This document shows positions 1 through 11,184 of a DNA stretch of 64,000 nucleotides, one piece after another (position 1 is the stretch's first letter; every line of letters begins with the position of its first letter). Made by a program: the position numbers and the translations under genes. Under the pieces are notes generated by a model. The model was not told the DNA's origin. It worked only from the letters and a program-made list of their open reading frames with translations, and made no database searches. This DNA comes from Cornus controversa (Eukaryota; Streptophyta; Magnoliopsida; Cornales; Cornaceae): positions 45,565,806-45,629,805 of the forward strand of contig CM048848.1 of assembly GCA_026545225.1 (NCBI GenBank), read 5' to 3'.

Positions 1-279
1 TTCCATACCGTATTTCATTAACAATGAAAACTAGTCAATTGTCTTACTACTTGTTAGGATATTAATTCTACGTTTTTTCATCAGTAACTCTCTCCAATTA
101 CATGCATTATATGGAGTACTATGTCTATTGTAAGACTAAAATCTAAAATCTCCAATAGCATAATTCATGACTTGAATTTCATCATTTTGCTAATAATTTT
201 TTTCTTCCGTACCGTATTTTACTAACAATGAAAACTAGTCAACTGTCATACTAATTGTTAGGATATTATTTCTACGTTG
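1..279. repeat. Two direct copies of a ~75-bp AT-rich unit, 204 bp apart
   Basis: Positions 1-75 and 205-279 share a near-identical stretch with the core ACAATGAAAACTAGTCAA followed by TTGTTAGGATATTA. The first copy touches the window edge, so the array may continue to the left. No coding potential is seen. Confidence 0.75.
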
Positions 280-336
280 ACAAATTTTTCGTTACGAAGT
301 TTAGTATTATAGTGGGATGTTCGAACAAAATGTAAT

Positions 337-529
337 TGTCAACAATATAGGCCAAGGTGAGACTTGAGAGAGAAATCTTAGAGAGAGAGGAGAGAAATGG
401 ACTGTTTTATTATATATTCAAAGAGTGACTACAATATGAATTTATAATGATCTAAAAGACAAAAATAAGGAAAATAACAATATATGGAAATCAGTGATTC
501 TGCCCTAATTAAGGAATAGTTGACTGACT
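337..529 (-). repeat. Copia 3' LTR
   Basis: Matches 3894-4105 through its length, beginning TGTCAACAATATAGGC and ending TTGACTGACT on the + strand. A purine-rich tract (minus-strand GAGGGGGAG) abuts its inner side, as expected for a 3' LTR. Confidence 0.88.
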
Positions 530-3500
530 CCCCCTCGAGCTGGAGACTAGATGTCAGCAACTCCCAACTTGCTGCAGATATAATCAATGGCATGTTTTGA
601 AAGTGCCTTAGTAAAGATATTTGCTAACTGATTACAAGATTATACAAACGAAGTCACAATTTCTTTGGAAGTCACCTTATAACGAATGAAATGACAATCA
701 ACTTCAATATATTTGGTTCGCTAATGAAAAACTGGATTACTGGCAATGTGAATAGTTGTCTGATTATCACAATAGAGAAGAGATGTGTCTTGAACTAGAA
801 ATTCAAATTCTTATGAAGTATGAGACATGGCACTGTACTCAGCTTCAGCACTGGACTGTGCCACAACCGACTGCTTCTTACTTTTCCAAGTTGCTAGATT
901 GCCTCCTATAAAAGTGCAGTAACTAGTTGTTGATCGTCTGTCTAAGGGAGAACCTGCCCAATTAGCATCAGTATAACCTTCGATGCACAAATGTCCAGGC
1001 GACTGATAAAAAAGGCCACGACCCGAAGCCCCCTTAAGATACATCAAAATTCGTATAACCGCGTCCATGTGAGGAATTCGTGAGCTGGCATTAAATTGAC
1101 TCACAACACTGACTGCATAGGCAATATCTAGACGAGTAATGGTTAGGTAAATCAGCTTACTTACAAGACGTCTGTACATCTCTGGATCATCAACCAAGTC
1201 ACCAACCTCAGGCAGTAGCTTCAGATTAGTCTCCATGGAGGTTGTTATAGGTTTAGAGCCAAGATAAACCATATCCCTTAAGAGATCAAGAGTATATTTT
1301 TTCTGAGATAAACAAATCCCTTTCTTTGATCTAACAACCTCAATACCAAGAAAATAACGGAGCTTGTCCAAATCTTTAATGAGAAAAATCAAACCCAAAT
1401 GATGAATCAAGGTCTGAATCCCCTCCTTGTCACTCCTAGTAATGACAATGTCATCCACATAGACCACCAAAATTACAATGCCACACTTTGTCTTTTTAAA
1501 GAAAAGTGAATGATTAGCTTGACTTCTAATCATGCCATGAGCAACCGCCGCCTTGCTAAACTTATCAAACCATGCACGAGGCGACTGCTTGAGTCCATAA
1601 ATAGATTTATTGAGATGACAAACACACTCCCCCTTGGACTCAAACCCAGAGGCTGAGCCATGTACACCGTCTCGGTAAGATCATCGTAAAGAAAAGCAAT
1701 TTTGACATTGAGTTGATGAGGAGGCCAGTCAAGATTGGCAGCAAGAGAGATAATTATACGAACAAAGTTGAGCTTAGCCGCAAGTGAGAAAGTCTCAGTA
1801 TAGTCAATGTCATAGGTCTGAGTAAAACCCTTAGCAACAAGACGAGCCTTTAAACGATTAACATTGCCATCGGAATTTTGTTTCACTGTGAAAACCCAAC
1901 GACAGCCAACAACATGAGCACCTACAGGCTTTAGAAGAAGATCCCTAGTATGATTCAGTTGTAAGACATGCATTTCCTCCTCCATAACTTTCTGCTAGCC
2001 AGGATGGGAAAGAGCCTCCTTGTATGACTTAAGAATAGTAACAGATGGTAATGATAAAGAGAAAACTCGAAAAGAAGATGACAAATGGTTATAAGAAACA
2101 AAATGAGATGTGGGATGATCAGTACAAACCCTTCTACCTTTGCGAAATGCAATGGAAAGATCAAGATTAGACTCAGAAAGATGAACAACTGGATCTGTAG
2201 GTGAGGAAGATGATGGAGGATGCAAAGAAGGCTCTACATGTTCAACCGCTGGAGCAGGTGGCACAAGAGATTCGTTCTAGGCAGTGGTAGGAGCAGAAGC
2301 GGTATTCTTGCAAGCATGTCGAGTATAAACCCTAGGGGCGAGAGGAGTATCAAGAGTCAGAGATGGGAGAATAATGTTTGAAAAAATAGGTTCCTCCACT
2401 TGACTACCCTCATAATAATATGAAATATGCTCAAAGAATGTCACATCAGCACACAAAATGTTTTCTCAAAGAAGGGTTGTAACACTTACATCCTTTCTGA
2501 GTGCGAGAATAGTCCAAAAATATGTATTTGTGAGCTCGAGGGTCAAGCTTATATTGTCTTGGATTTAAATTATAAATAAAACAAATGCACCTAAACACTT
2601 TTGGAGGAAGAGAAAATGGGTCTTTATCAGGAAGGAAACATCATCTGAAAAGGTGATTTTCCTTTAAGGATACGAGATGGCATTCTATTTAATAGATATT
2701 CTGCAGTAGGAATTACGTCTCCCCAAAAATGCTTAGGCACATTCATTTGAATCATCAAAGCCCAAGCAATAGCAAGAATTGGTCCATTCTTTCTTTCAGC
2801 AATTCCATTTTGTTGGAGAGTATCAACACAGGAAGTTTGATGGGTGACACCTCTAGACTTAAAAAATTGCTGAAAGAGACCATCTTTATATTTAAGGGCA
2901 TTAACAGTTCGAAGAATGTGTAACCTAGCATTCAACTGATTAGTTATCTCAGCATAAAAAGATTTAAACACATGAAAGACTTGAGATTGATCTTTAAGAA
3001 TATATAATCAAGTCAAACCAGAATAATCATCAATAAAGGAAATAAAATAACGGGCACTAGCCAATCCAGAAGTTCAGGCTGGACCCCAAACATCAGAGTG
3101 AACAAGCTCAAAAGGGCATAAACAAGATCCATCAGTTCTAAGCTTAAAAGTAGCCTTATGATGCTTGCTAAGTTCACATGTTTCACAATTAAAACTAAAA
3201 AATTTTGGTAAAGAAGGAACTAGAAACCAAAGATTTTCAGAAGAAGAATGTCCAAGACGACAGTACCACTGATACGAAGAAGTCGAGGTATGGAGTGTAG
3301 ATGCAATAGGTGAACAAGACGGCTGAAAGTAGTAGAGCCCATCCTTCTCAAATCCCTCACCAATCATCCTCTTCGTCTTTAGATCCTAAAAGATACAATG
3401 AATAGGATAGAAACCATTTAGAGCAGAAGTAATTTTACAAACTGATAACAAGTTTTCCTCCTTGGGTTTGGGTGACAGGATGTAGGAAAGTTTCCCACGA

Positions 3501-3893
3501 GCTTTCAGAAAAACTTAGACAGCCCGAGACCATTGAAGGTAATTGGAACCCTTCAATTTGGTAGTAGTTATCGAGCCGAAAAAGAGAGAGTCCTTGTTTT
3601 TCGATTTGTCACCAATGATAGTCGAGACGAGACAATCTGAGTACAAGAGAGAGAACTATAGAATATTTAACATGAAATAGAGAAAGAGCATAATATTTTC
3701 TGTGTTTTTTTATTTTTTTTTTAGACCTAGGGTTCTAGGTCATTCTGCCAAAGAAAGAATAGAGAAACAGAATATACAGAGTAAGAATAGAGAAATTGAG
3801 AAATAAGAAATTGAAAAAGAAAAGGAAGAATAAAAAAGAAGAAGAAGAAGCTTCTTACGTTATGTCTTCTTGGATCTTGATGTTCTGATACAA

Positions 3894-4105
3894 TGTCAAC
3901 AATATAGGCTAAGTTGAGATAGAAATCTTAGAGAGAGAGGAGAGAAATAGACTGTTTTGTTATATATTCAAGAGTGATTACAAGCTGAATTTATAATGAT
4001 CTAAATGACCGAAATAAGGGAAGCAACAATATATGGAAAGCAGTGATTCTGCCTCTAATTAAGGAATAATTGATATAACCCTAATTAAGGAATTGTTGAC
4101 TGACT
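3894..4105 (-). repeat. Copia 5' LTR
   Basis: Pairs with 337-529. It is slightly longer because a short internal segment (ATAACCCTAATTAAGG) is repeated near its outer end. The inner side is followed by a tRNA-iMet-like primer-binding sequence on the minus strand. Confidence 0.87.
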
Positions 4106-5103
4106 ATAGCTGTATTCTATTCACGACATAATCAATGAGTCTTGTTGCCACGAGTTCTTGCCTGTCACCTTGCTAATGGAAATCAATCTCAAAATGAGGA
4201 TTGAAAAATAGATATATAAATTTCGTTGGAAAATTTCAAAAATATACTCCACGAGGTTCAATCACACTTAGAAAGGTGAGTAAGACCTTAAAGAACATAA
4301 GAGATAGGTTGGCAACAGTTTAGACCTCCTTTCACCAAGTTCAGGACTTGGTTTAACCAGATGAAAGTCACATATTAACCTTTATGAACTTGGAAACTTA
4401 TAAAAAGGATTTAGAATGTTTGTTATAAAAATGTGTTAGGAGAGCGTAGAACATGCTTTAACTGGGCGCTTAAAGTTGATAACCACGTAGGATCTTATAT
4501 TTGGTCAAAAAAAACCTTTCTGGAGTCGTATCTTTTTTTATCCTTGGAATTTCTGATGATCTTTATATATTAAGAAAACAAACTTGATAACCTTTCTGAT
4601 GATATATTATGCGCCAAATTTCGAGTTTGTTTAGCCCCTCAATGAAGCCTAGAAAATCAAGTCTGGTGTGCAGCCGCCTCAAGATTTTCAGGAAACACTT
4701 GCAAACAGTCCATATTTTGACATGGACCGGGGCATTTTTTTGCATCATGGACTGATGCAACTTGCCCTGAAGTGGTTCTAATGCAATCTAACACAATTTA
4801 CATCTGAATTGGATTTTAACTTGAGCTAAACAATTTCTAATTATTCTAGGACTTGAAATAAGGTTTCAAAAACCTTTGAAAAGTTGTTTAGTGTTTACAT
4901 GGAACACATAACACAGTAGAAAAAAGAGAATTTCAAGAATCCGTAGTTCTTCTTTAGGAGTTCAGGATTTTTTAATTCAGACAGTTGGGATATGTCAACA
5001 CCATTCATACAACTGAGAGCACGGAGTTTTATTGATTCAACATATCAATCCTTAATCAAGTATTTCTTCAACACTCTATCGTTTCCTTGAGGATACATGT
5101 GGA
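4106..5103. other. Unassigned AT-rich flank
   Basis: No gene, RNA or recognisable element end is seen. Short open frames here lack family motifs and codon character. Confidence 0.6.
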
Positions 5104-5245
5104 ATACTCCCAAAACATATCTATAATTTGAAAATAATTTTTTTATTTTGAAAAGTATCTGACACTCTCCTGAGATACTCCCAAAACATATCTATAATTT
5201 GAAAATAATTTTTTTATTTTGAAAAGTATCTGACACTCTCCTAAG
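5104..5245. repeat. 71-bp tandem duplication
   Basis: Two copies in tandem (5104-5174 and 5175-5245), each starting ATACTCCCAAAACATATC and reading the same through the next ~65 bases; a third unit begins and is lost after 5250. The near identity points to a recent local event. Confidence 0.9.
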
Positions 5246-5609
5246 ATACTACCGACCACATATCAAATAATTTTCAGATAAACCAGGGCATATGTTTAAT
5301 AAATCTTGAATATTAAATGTAAAATTTTCAAGCATAATATTATAGTATAACTGTTAAGAGAAGCTTAGAATTTCTTTAAGAAAGCAATTTTGAGATATAA
5401 TGAGAATATATTATAACTAATTAGTTTAGAATTTAGGGAAAATTATAAAAAAATATATGGAATTTTGGTTCCAAAACTCCATTTTTTTTGTAATTTCCTC
5501 TAGATTTTATCAATGTAATATAAATCTCAACTCTTAGATTGTTTGTCATAATTTTTTTATGAAAAATGTTAGTAACAATATATATTTGTGACAAACAAAT
5601 ATTATTTTA
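5246..5609. other. Unassigned AT-rich DNA
   Basis: Only A/T-rich sequence with poly-A and poly-T patches. Nothing recognised. Confidence 0.55.
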
Positions 5610-5800
5610 AATTTATATATATTAATTTTATTACATATCTACATTTATATATATATTGCCATATATATATATTGCCATGTTTTTTGTATCCAAATCCTGT
5701 TTTTTATGAATTTACTTTATCATGTCATGTCCTATCCCATACATGTGTCCATGCTTTAGCAATTATAAATAAATTTCTAAATGTGCATTGAGTCCATCAG
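5610..5800 (+). repeat. Diverged duplicate of the 8611-8795 intron end
   Basis: From the ATTAATTTT near 5621 to about 5800 this matches 8611-8795, sharing ATCATGTCATGTCCTATCCC and TTAGCAATTATAAATAAATT. The match stops just before the 3' splice site and exon found at 8805. The left end of the match falls at the point where a MULE sits in the other copy, so this copy acts as an unoccupied site. Confidence 0.8.
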
Positions 5801-6565
5801 TTTGTATATGATGTTAAATTTAGAGAGAGCGCTAAACCCACATGACTTTCCACATATTTTTTAAAAAGAGAACTTTTAAAAAATTATAAACTTTCGATCT
5901 ATAGAGAGTTTCCATATTTTTCAAAAAGGAAAACTTTCTAATTTTGGAAAAAAAAAATTTATGTTTTGGAAACTTCTATATAGAAAGTATCTAGATAGTC
6001 AAACTCCAATTTAAATAAAAAGTCAAAATTTGTCAAACAAGTCATTCTCTCATAATTTAGCAATTATCAAATTATAACATGGGCATGCATATTTTATTTG
6101 TGTTATGATAAAACCCTCAAAGTTAAAATTCAAGTGGGAGAGGGGTTTTCAACACAAAACCCCACGACCTTCATTAACAAATCATAGTATGATGTTTCGG
6201 AGTTTATTCTTAAACATGACATATAAGTATGATTTTCTAATATCAATTCTAAATGAAATATTTGTCCTTCGAACAGATAATATTTGACTTATAGATAAGA
6301 AATATTTAGGAGGATAATGGTATACACTTGACCTAAAATGAATAATACTTTCCTTTCGGAAAGATAATATTATTTATTTTAGTGAGGCCAAAGGAAATTG
6401 GAAGTTATTCCTTTTTTTAGCACACACTAATACCTAGGTTTTGTCGGTTGAATAGCCTTCTTGTGTGACCTTCAAAGCCTGATTAACGCATCTTAAAGCG
6501 CTTTTGTGCTTCACAAAACGTTGTTGAGTTTCGGTATCATAAGGGGATGATGTAATATATATATA
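5801..6565. other. Unassigned AT-rich DNA
   Basis: No gene or element end is recognised before the target duplication at 6566. Confidence 0.5.
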
Positions 6566-6574
6566 TTAATTTTT

Positions 6575-7220
6575 GGGTCAATTACACTGACCATCCTTCT
6601 AGAATGTGAATCCTACACATGGTCAGGGGCGGAGCCAGAAATATTAATTTGGGGGGGCCGAAGTAGTACTATAAAATAAAATTTAAAAATAAAATAATTG
6701 TGGCGATTTTTGGTTAGTTGCATTTTTAAGAGCATGTCTATAAATGATATGAGAAAAATAGGTGGAGAAAAGATTAGTTAACAACCTATAAATGATGATG
6801 TCAATTGTCGACTGTCGAGCATTCCTTTTCTTCTCTCTTTAAATCATAACAAATAATTTATATTCGTGTATATATATATATAAATTGAGTACTAATATGT
6901 TGTAACAAGGATTACAACACTTTTTTTTTTATGGATTTGAATTTTTAAAAGCAAGACTAAAGACTTTGAAGGGGTCGCAAGTAATTTCTTTGGCAAATCA
7001 CCTTTAATTACCATAGATAGGTAACTATAAATGAAAACTTTAAAAAAAATTGGTAGGCTAACTTCAATTTTCCTATACAAAATCACCATTAATATCTACA
7101 AATTATTACCATTAATAAGTTTTAGAAATTTTTGGTGGGGGGCAACTTTAATTTTCCTATAAAAATATTCCCATTAATAACTAAGTAATTACTATTAACA
7201 GAGTTTTGAGAAAAGATTTT

Positions 7221-7251
<31 letters not shown>

Positions 7252-8610
7252 GGCAGAGCCATGGCCCCCCTCTCCTTCTGCCCATGGTTGGCAGATGTTG
7301 GCTAATGGCACCACGACACACTTGGCCGGTCACCGTCGTCAATCCCTCGGCCGATCATCACAGAGCTATTCACTGTCTCACCCACACCCACTTTTCCGGT
7401 GAGTTTGATCCCTCTCTCTTTCTCTCTCTAGATTATCTCTTCATCACCTTCATTCAATCCATCACTAGCCTATCCTTCGCTATCCTTGACACGCGCTAAT
7501 TTACAAGTAGCCACAAGTCAAAAGCTAGAGTTAAAACAATCCCATTTGACAGAACCACAATTGAAGATACACATAGGCAAGAACTAGTTTACCTGAACCT
7601 AGGATATAGTTTGTTATTTGGGGCTGGGAGTTTATCCAAAATGGGAAGTTTCAGAAGCTAAAACGCTTTTCAAAGTGAAGCCAAATGGGAATTTTCTTAT
7701 TCTCTGCTGCAATTGTAGTCTCTCTCTAAATAGCCTCTCTGTCTATATATATATATATATCCATTAAGTTCGTATTAATGCCCTACGATTTTGTTTTCTT
7801 TAATTCTCTTTTAGCTCAGTGTTTGCTCTGTCCCAATTCTCCAGAAGAAATTCTTATGCTCCTGTTGTATTAGGCATTCCTTAGTACTTGTTAGAATCGA
7901 ATTAAATTCGACTGCTGATCTTCTGATTCTCTGCAATAGAAATGGCTCCTGCTCATGCTAGCTATGGAAATAGACCATTTAGATTGATCTCAGAAATTAA
8001 AACATATCATTGGGGATTTTTTTTTCACAACACCCTTTAATCCTCTCTCTTAAACAAGTTTTGATAAGAAAAACTCTTTCCCGCTAAAATTAATCTGCTG
8101 TATATATATGTGATACATAAATGTATAAAGAACTTACAAAATTCGCAAATAATATCGAATTATATATCTAATTTGTTTGTTTATAATAATAAAAATATAT
8201 TATATATAAATTCATCTTAGTAAAGAAGAAGAAACCTTAGAAGTTCACCTAACAAATCGTTGAAGATGGCCAAGTGTTTTGAACACAACAGGCAGATGAT
8301 TTAAGAAAAGGCACAGTGGGCATTTTTTGTCTTTGCATTATATTAAAATAGGGTCGAACATTTCATTTCATATCAAAAGTAGAGGGTAATGTAGACTTTT
8401 TGCACACTTAAAGGGTAAAAATGGGATTACATCTCTCTTTTTTTGGCTAACATCGGCTTCCACAGGCGTTGACTAACGGTCAACACAAACGGAGGGGGGG
8501 GAAGTGATACCTGAACATAAACATCAAGAGAGGTCAAAGTAATTTTTGAAAACTAAGGGGTACCGTGTGTAGGATTCGCATTCTAGAGGGGAGGTCAGTG
8601 TAATTTGGCC
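6575..8610. mobile_element. MULE-type DNA transposon, non-autonomous
   Basis: Terminal inverted repeats of about 49 bp: the left end GGGTCAATTACACTGACC and the reverse complement of the right end GGCCAAATTACACTGACC continue alike to about 6623. The 9-bp direct repeat TTAATTTTT lies at 6566-6574 and again at 8611-8619, the target-site length typical of Mutator-like elements. No transposase frame is present. The interior holds a nested hAT (6624-7280), then a more GC-balanced stretch (7290-7500) with CT-rich, leader-like sequence that could be captured host DNA. A related unoccupied site is at 5610-5650. Confidence 0.85.
6624..7280. mobile_element. hAT-like non-autonomous element nested in the MULE
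   Basis: The left end CAGGGGCGGAGCCAG is a terminus common in plant hAT elements; the right end read inward begins CAGAAGGAGAGGGGGG. Flanking 8-bp sequences CACATGGT (6616-6623) and CCCATGGT (7281-7288) match at 7 of 8 positions, fitting a hAT target duplication. It contains runs of 14 T and 23 G at 7217-7253. No transposase frame is seen. Confidence 0.72.
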
Positions 8611-8804
8611 TTAATTTTTCTACATATCTACATTGATAATATATATATATATATTATATGTTTTTTGTATACAAATCCTTTTTTTTATGAAATTACTGTA
8701 TCATGTCATGTCCTATCCCATACATGTGCCCATGTGTTAGCAATTATAAATAAATTTCTAAATGTGCATGATTCCATCAGTTTATACTTGATGTTTATAT
8801 GCAG

Positions 8805-9225
8805 TCGGCCTCGAGAAAGGTATCGTGAGAGGGAAAATGGGAGGTCAGGTAGTGAAAGTAGCGTAAGAACAACTACTGGCAGCTTGCAGTCTGAGACTGC
8901 TAATAATAATTCATCCATGACAGCCGTGCCAACAGTAGTTCTTTCCGGGTCTCGTCAATTTTCAGGCCAGCTTCCAACTATTCTACAATCACGTGATCGT
9001 CCAGACGAATGTGGGAGCAGTTATGAAGAAAATTTTGATGGAAGCAGGGACTCAGGTGATACCAGTAGTGTTGGCGATCCAGAACTAATGTCCACGTTTG
9101 AGGGACAGTCTGGTGGGTTTGGGTCTGCTCAAAGGCATGGGTCTAGAGGAAGCAAGTCTAGGCAGATCATGGAGCGGAGAGAGCGGGATGGTAGGCGTGA
9201 AGGCAAGTGGGAAAGAAAACACTGA
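8805..9225 (+). CDS. Terminal coding exon of an unrecognised plant gene
   Basis: A good acceptor (TTTATATGCAG ending at 8804) opens an exon whose frame runs 140 codons to a TGA at 9223-9225. The first base completes a codon begun in an upstream exon that was not found; the next residues read RPRERYRERENGRSGSES. The peptide is hydrophilic, rich in Ser, Arg, Gly and Glu, with no membrane segment or catalytic motif, and ends in a basic tail (RRERDGRREGKWERKH). The composition is that of a disordered C-terminal tail, and the even codon use contrasts with the AT-rich flanks, so I regard it as real coding sequence. I do not recognise the protein. Upstream exons are missing across at least 8.8 kb, so the last intron is very long or this is an orphaned fragment. 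Confidence 0.7.
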
Positions 9226-10459
9226 TAAGTAATGGCCAGGTTATAAAGTTCAAATTAGGATAACCAAATCCAAGATGTGCAATGTTGTAGGGATGATAGT
9301 TTACAATATCTAAAATATTTGGGATACATATGACAGAATCGAGCATTGTAATTTATTTGTAATATGGATACATGCACAATATCTTTATGCAAACCAATAT
9401 ATGCTAGTTTTTTCAATGTATAAAATATATGGATACTTTTAACTATATTTGTGGTCATATGTACAATATCCACTCTCTAGGGGGTTACATGAATATATTG
9501 CAAGAATTTCTATACAATAACCATATTACAAGAATATTTTTTACACTTTGTAATAGTTGATACAGAGGAAGCTGTATGCATAGTTTTCATATTGTAGGGA
9601 GTTTTTTGCACCCATACAAGTTGCAATTATATTCATTAGTCAATAGATGAAGGTTTTATTTGCACAAAAGATAATATAGAGAGGTTATATGCAATATTTC
9701 TATGTTAAACGGGTGTTTTTTGCAATTTACCCCATACATTGATATAACTAGAAGATAAAGCTATGTGTATCTAACCTTGCGGAGTCTTGTGGGTTAGTCC
9801 TATTTTATTGCTATAATTAGAAGATGATGGTAGTGATCAATTTGCTTAAAAAGATTTCGTTCATTCATCGAAGTTTCTTGTGTATAAAATGCTAGGAAAT
9901 GAAACGAAATATTTACTTTTGAGAGCTCATACTAGGGACGTGGAAGTTCTTAAACAATATTGTTTTTCTCAGATTTGCAATTAGCTCCCTAAAATTTTTT
10001 AATTTGACGAATAACCCCTTATATTTTTATATCCTTTTAAAAGGAGACTTTAGTTTTCTAATGATTGGAAATTCAGAAAAAAAAAAATTTGGACTAACTT
10101 AGCCATCTTTATTGCAGTGACTATGTAAATACTTTGAAAAGATGAGATACTCTGGACCTGTGGGGGTACTAAACCATGAACAAAGGCTTAGAGGGACCAC
10201 ATTGCTTGCCTAGAAAATTGCCAAGATTGCTTAAGTTTTTAAATGCCAAGTCAACAAACAAATTAACCCTTTTCCCGACTCATCTCTCTCTCTCTTCACA
10301 CACGATTTGAGTTTCCGCCTTACTGACCGATAATTTTTTGAATACGTGAAAAGTTAAATAAATCTTTTACTGTAATAAACATCTTAATCCCGTGATCAAC
10401 AAGGAGAGCTGGTAAATATAATGATTAAAGATGTGGTTAAATAATTTATCAAGACGAGC
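9226..10459 (+). other. 3' flank of the exon at 8805-9225
   Basis: Probably 3' UTR at first, then AT-rich intergenic DNA. 9290-9730 repeats short phrases around TGCAATAT and TACAATAT with 'GGGTGTTTTTTGCAATTTAC' near its end, suggesting an old unnamed repeat. No gene is seen. Confidence 0.5.
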
Positions 10460-10671
10460 CGTAGACCCAAACGTTGGGTTCAATTCTCACATGGCCAAAA
10501 ACATCCTCGTCCCGTAGACCCGGATGTTGGGTTTAATTCTCACATGACCAAAAACATCCTCGTCCCGTAGACCCGGATGTTGGGTTTAATTCTCACATGA
10601 CCAAAAACATCCTCGTCCCATAGACCCAGACATTGGGTTCGATTCTCACATGGCCAAAAACATCATGACTA
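10460..10671. repeat. 53-bp tandem repeat, four copies
   Basis: Units start at 10460, 10513, 10566 and 10619, each reading (C)GTAGACCC, then GTTGGGTT, then ATTCTCACATG and CCAAAAACATC. The two central units look identical; the outer ones differ at several sites. Each unit carries a sequence like a pol III B box (GGTTCAATTCTC, GGTTCGATTCTC), so the array may have grown from part of a tRNA-derived SINE; that origin is inference. Confidence 0.9.
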
Positions 10672-11184
10672 AAATGATAGATGTGGTTGCGATGGTACCG
10701 GCCAAAGTCCAAAGGGCTAGTGGTTGGAAAGATTCCACGTCAGCAGAAAAAATATATTTATATACACCTGTGTTTGTGTGTTAATTGCTTATTCAAGGAG
10801 CTGATGGTTTGCAGAATTGCAGGTGTATGGCATTCCTGCCTGAGCAACACCAAGCCTAAAGCAAGCGGAACCCAGTTACGAAACAGACGTACAGCACAAA
10901 TTTCAATCTAAACTACCCCTAAATTGGGCTATACTTTCTCTTGGGTGTGTGCAAAACTCACCTAGTGAAGAGCCTGGTTTTGGTGGACACATGGGTATTA
11001 GTGTCACGTAGGTCACAGCAACCATGATTGGGGTGGAGTAATTGTACAAGGAGAAATGTAAAGAAGAAGATCCTGTCCATTTTGTCCCAATCCAATGTTA
11101 CAACTATCAGAAGCAATAGAGTGGATATAAAAAAAGTACCAAATATATATATAGGTATAGGTATAGGTATCTATTACACATGTT
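10672..11184. other. Probable 3' UTR and flank of the DUF1005 gene
   Basis: Lies downstream of the minus-strand stop at 11185. Contains a short GGTATA run (11153-11171). No separate gene is supported. Confidence 0.45.

Larger units (their letters stand above)
337..4105 (-). mobile_element. Copia LTR retrotransposon relic (broken)
   Basis: A Ty1/Copia fossil read on the minus strand. Parts seen, in element order from right to left: 5' LTR (3894-4105), a primer-binding-like TATCAGA just inside it, gag-like sequence near 3.5 kb, a GAG-pre-integrase zinc-binding region (about 3370-3070), integrase core (about 2970-2630), reverse transcriptase (about 1985-1350, with the YVDD motif near 1460), RNase H (about 1000-815), a purine-rich tract next to the 3' LTR, and the 3' LTR (337-529). 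It is shorter than whole Copia elements and clearly broken, with at least half a dozen breaks. The LTRs agree at roughly nine positions in ten by eye, suggesting insertion some millions of years ago. No matching target duplication was found. Family assignment is firm; lineage is not. Confidence 0.93.

Noticed and set aside
811-3367. Long minus-strand frames with RT, RNase H and integrase motifs as host genes
   Set aside because: They lie between matching LTRs and are parts of a broken Copia fossil.
10460-10671. CRISPR-like array
   Set aside because: The units are contiguous 53-bp tandem copies without unique spacers, in plant nuclear DNA.
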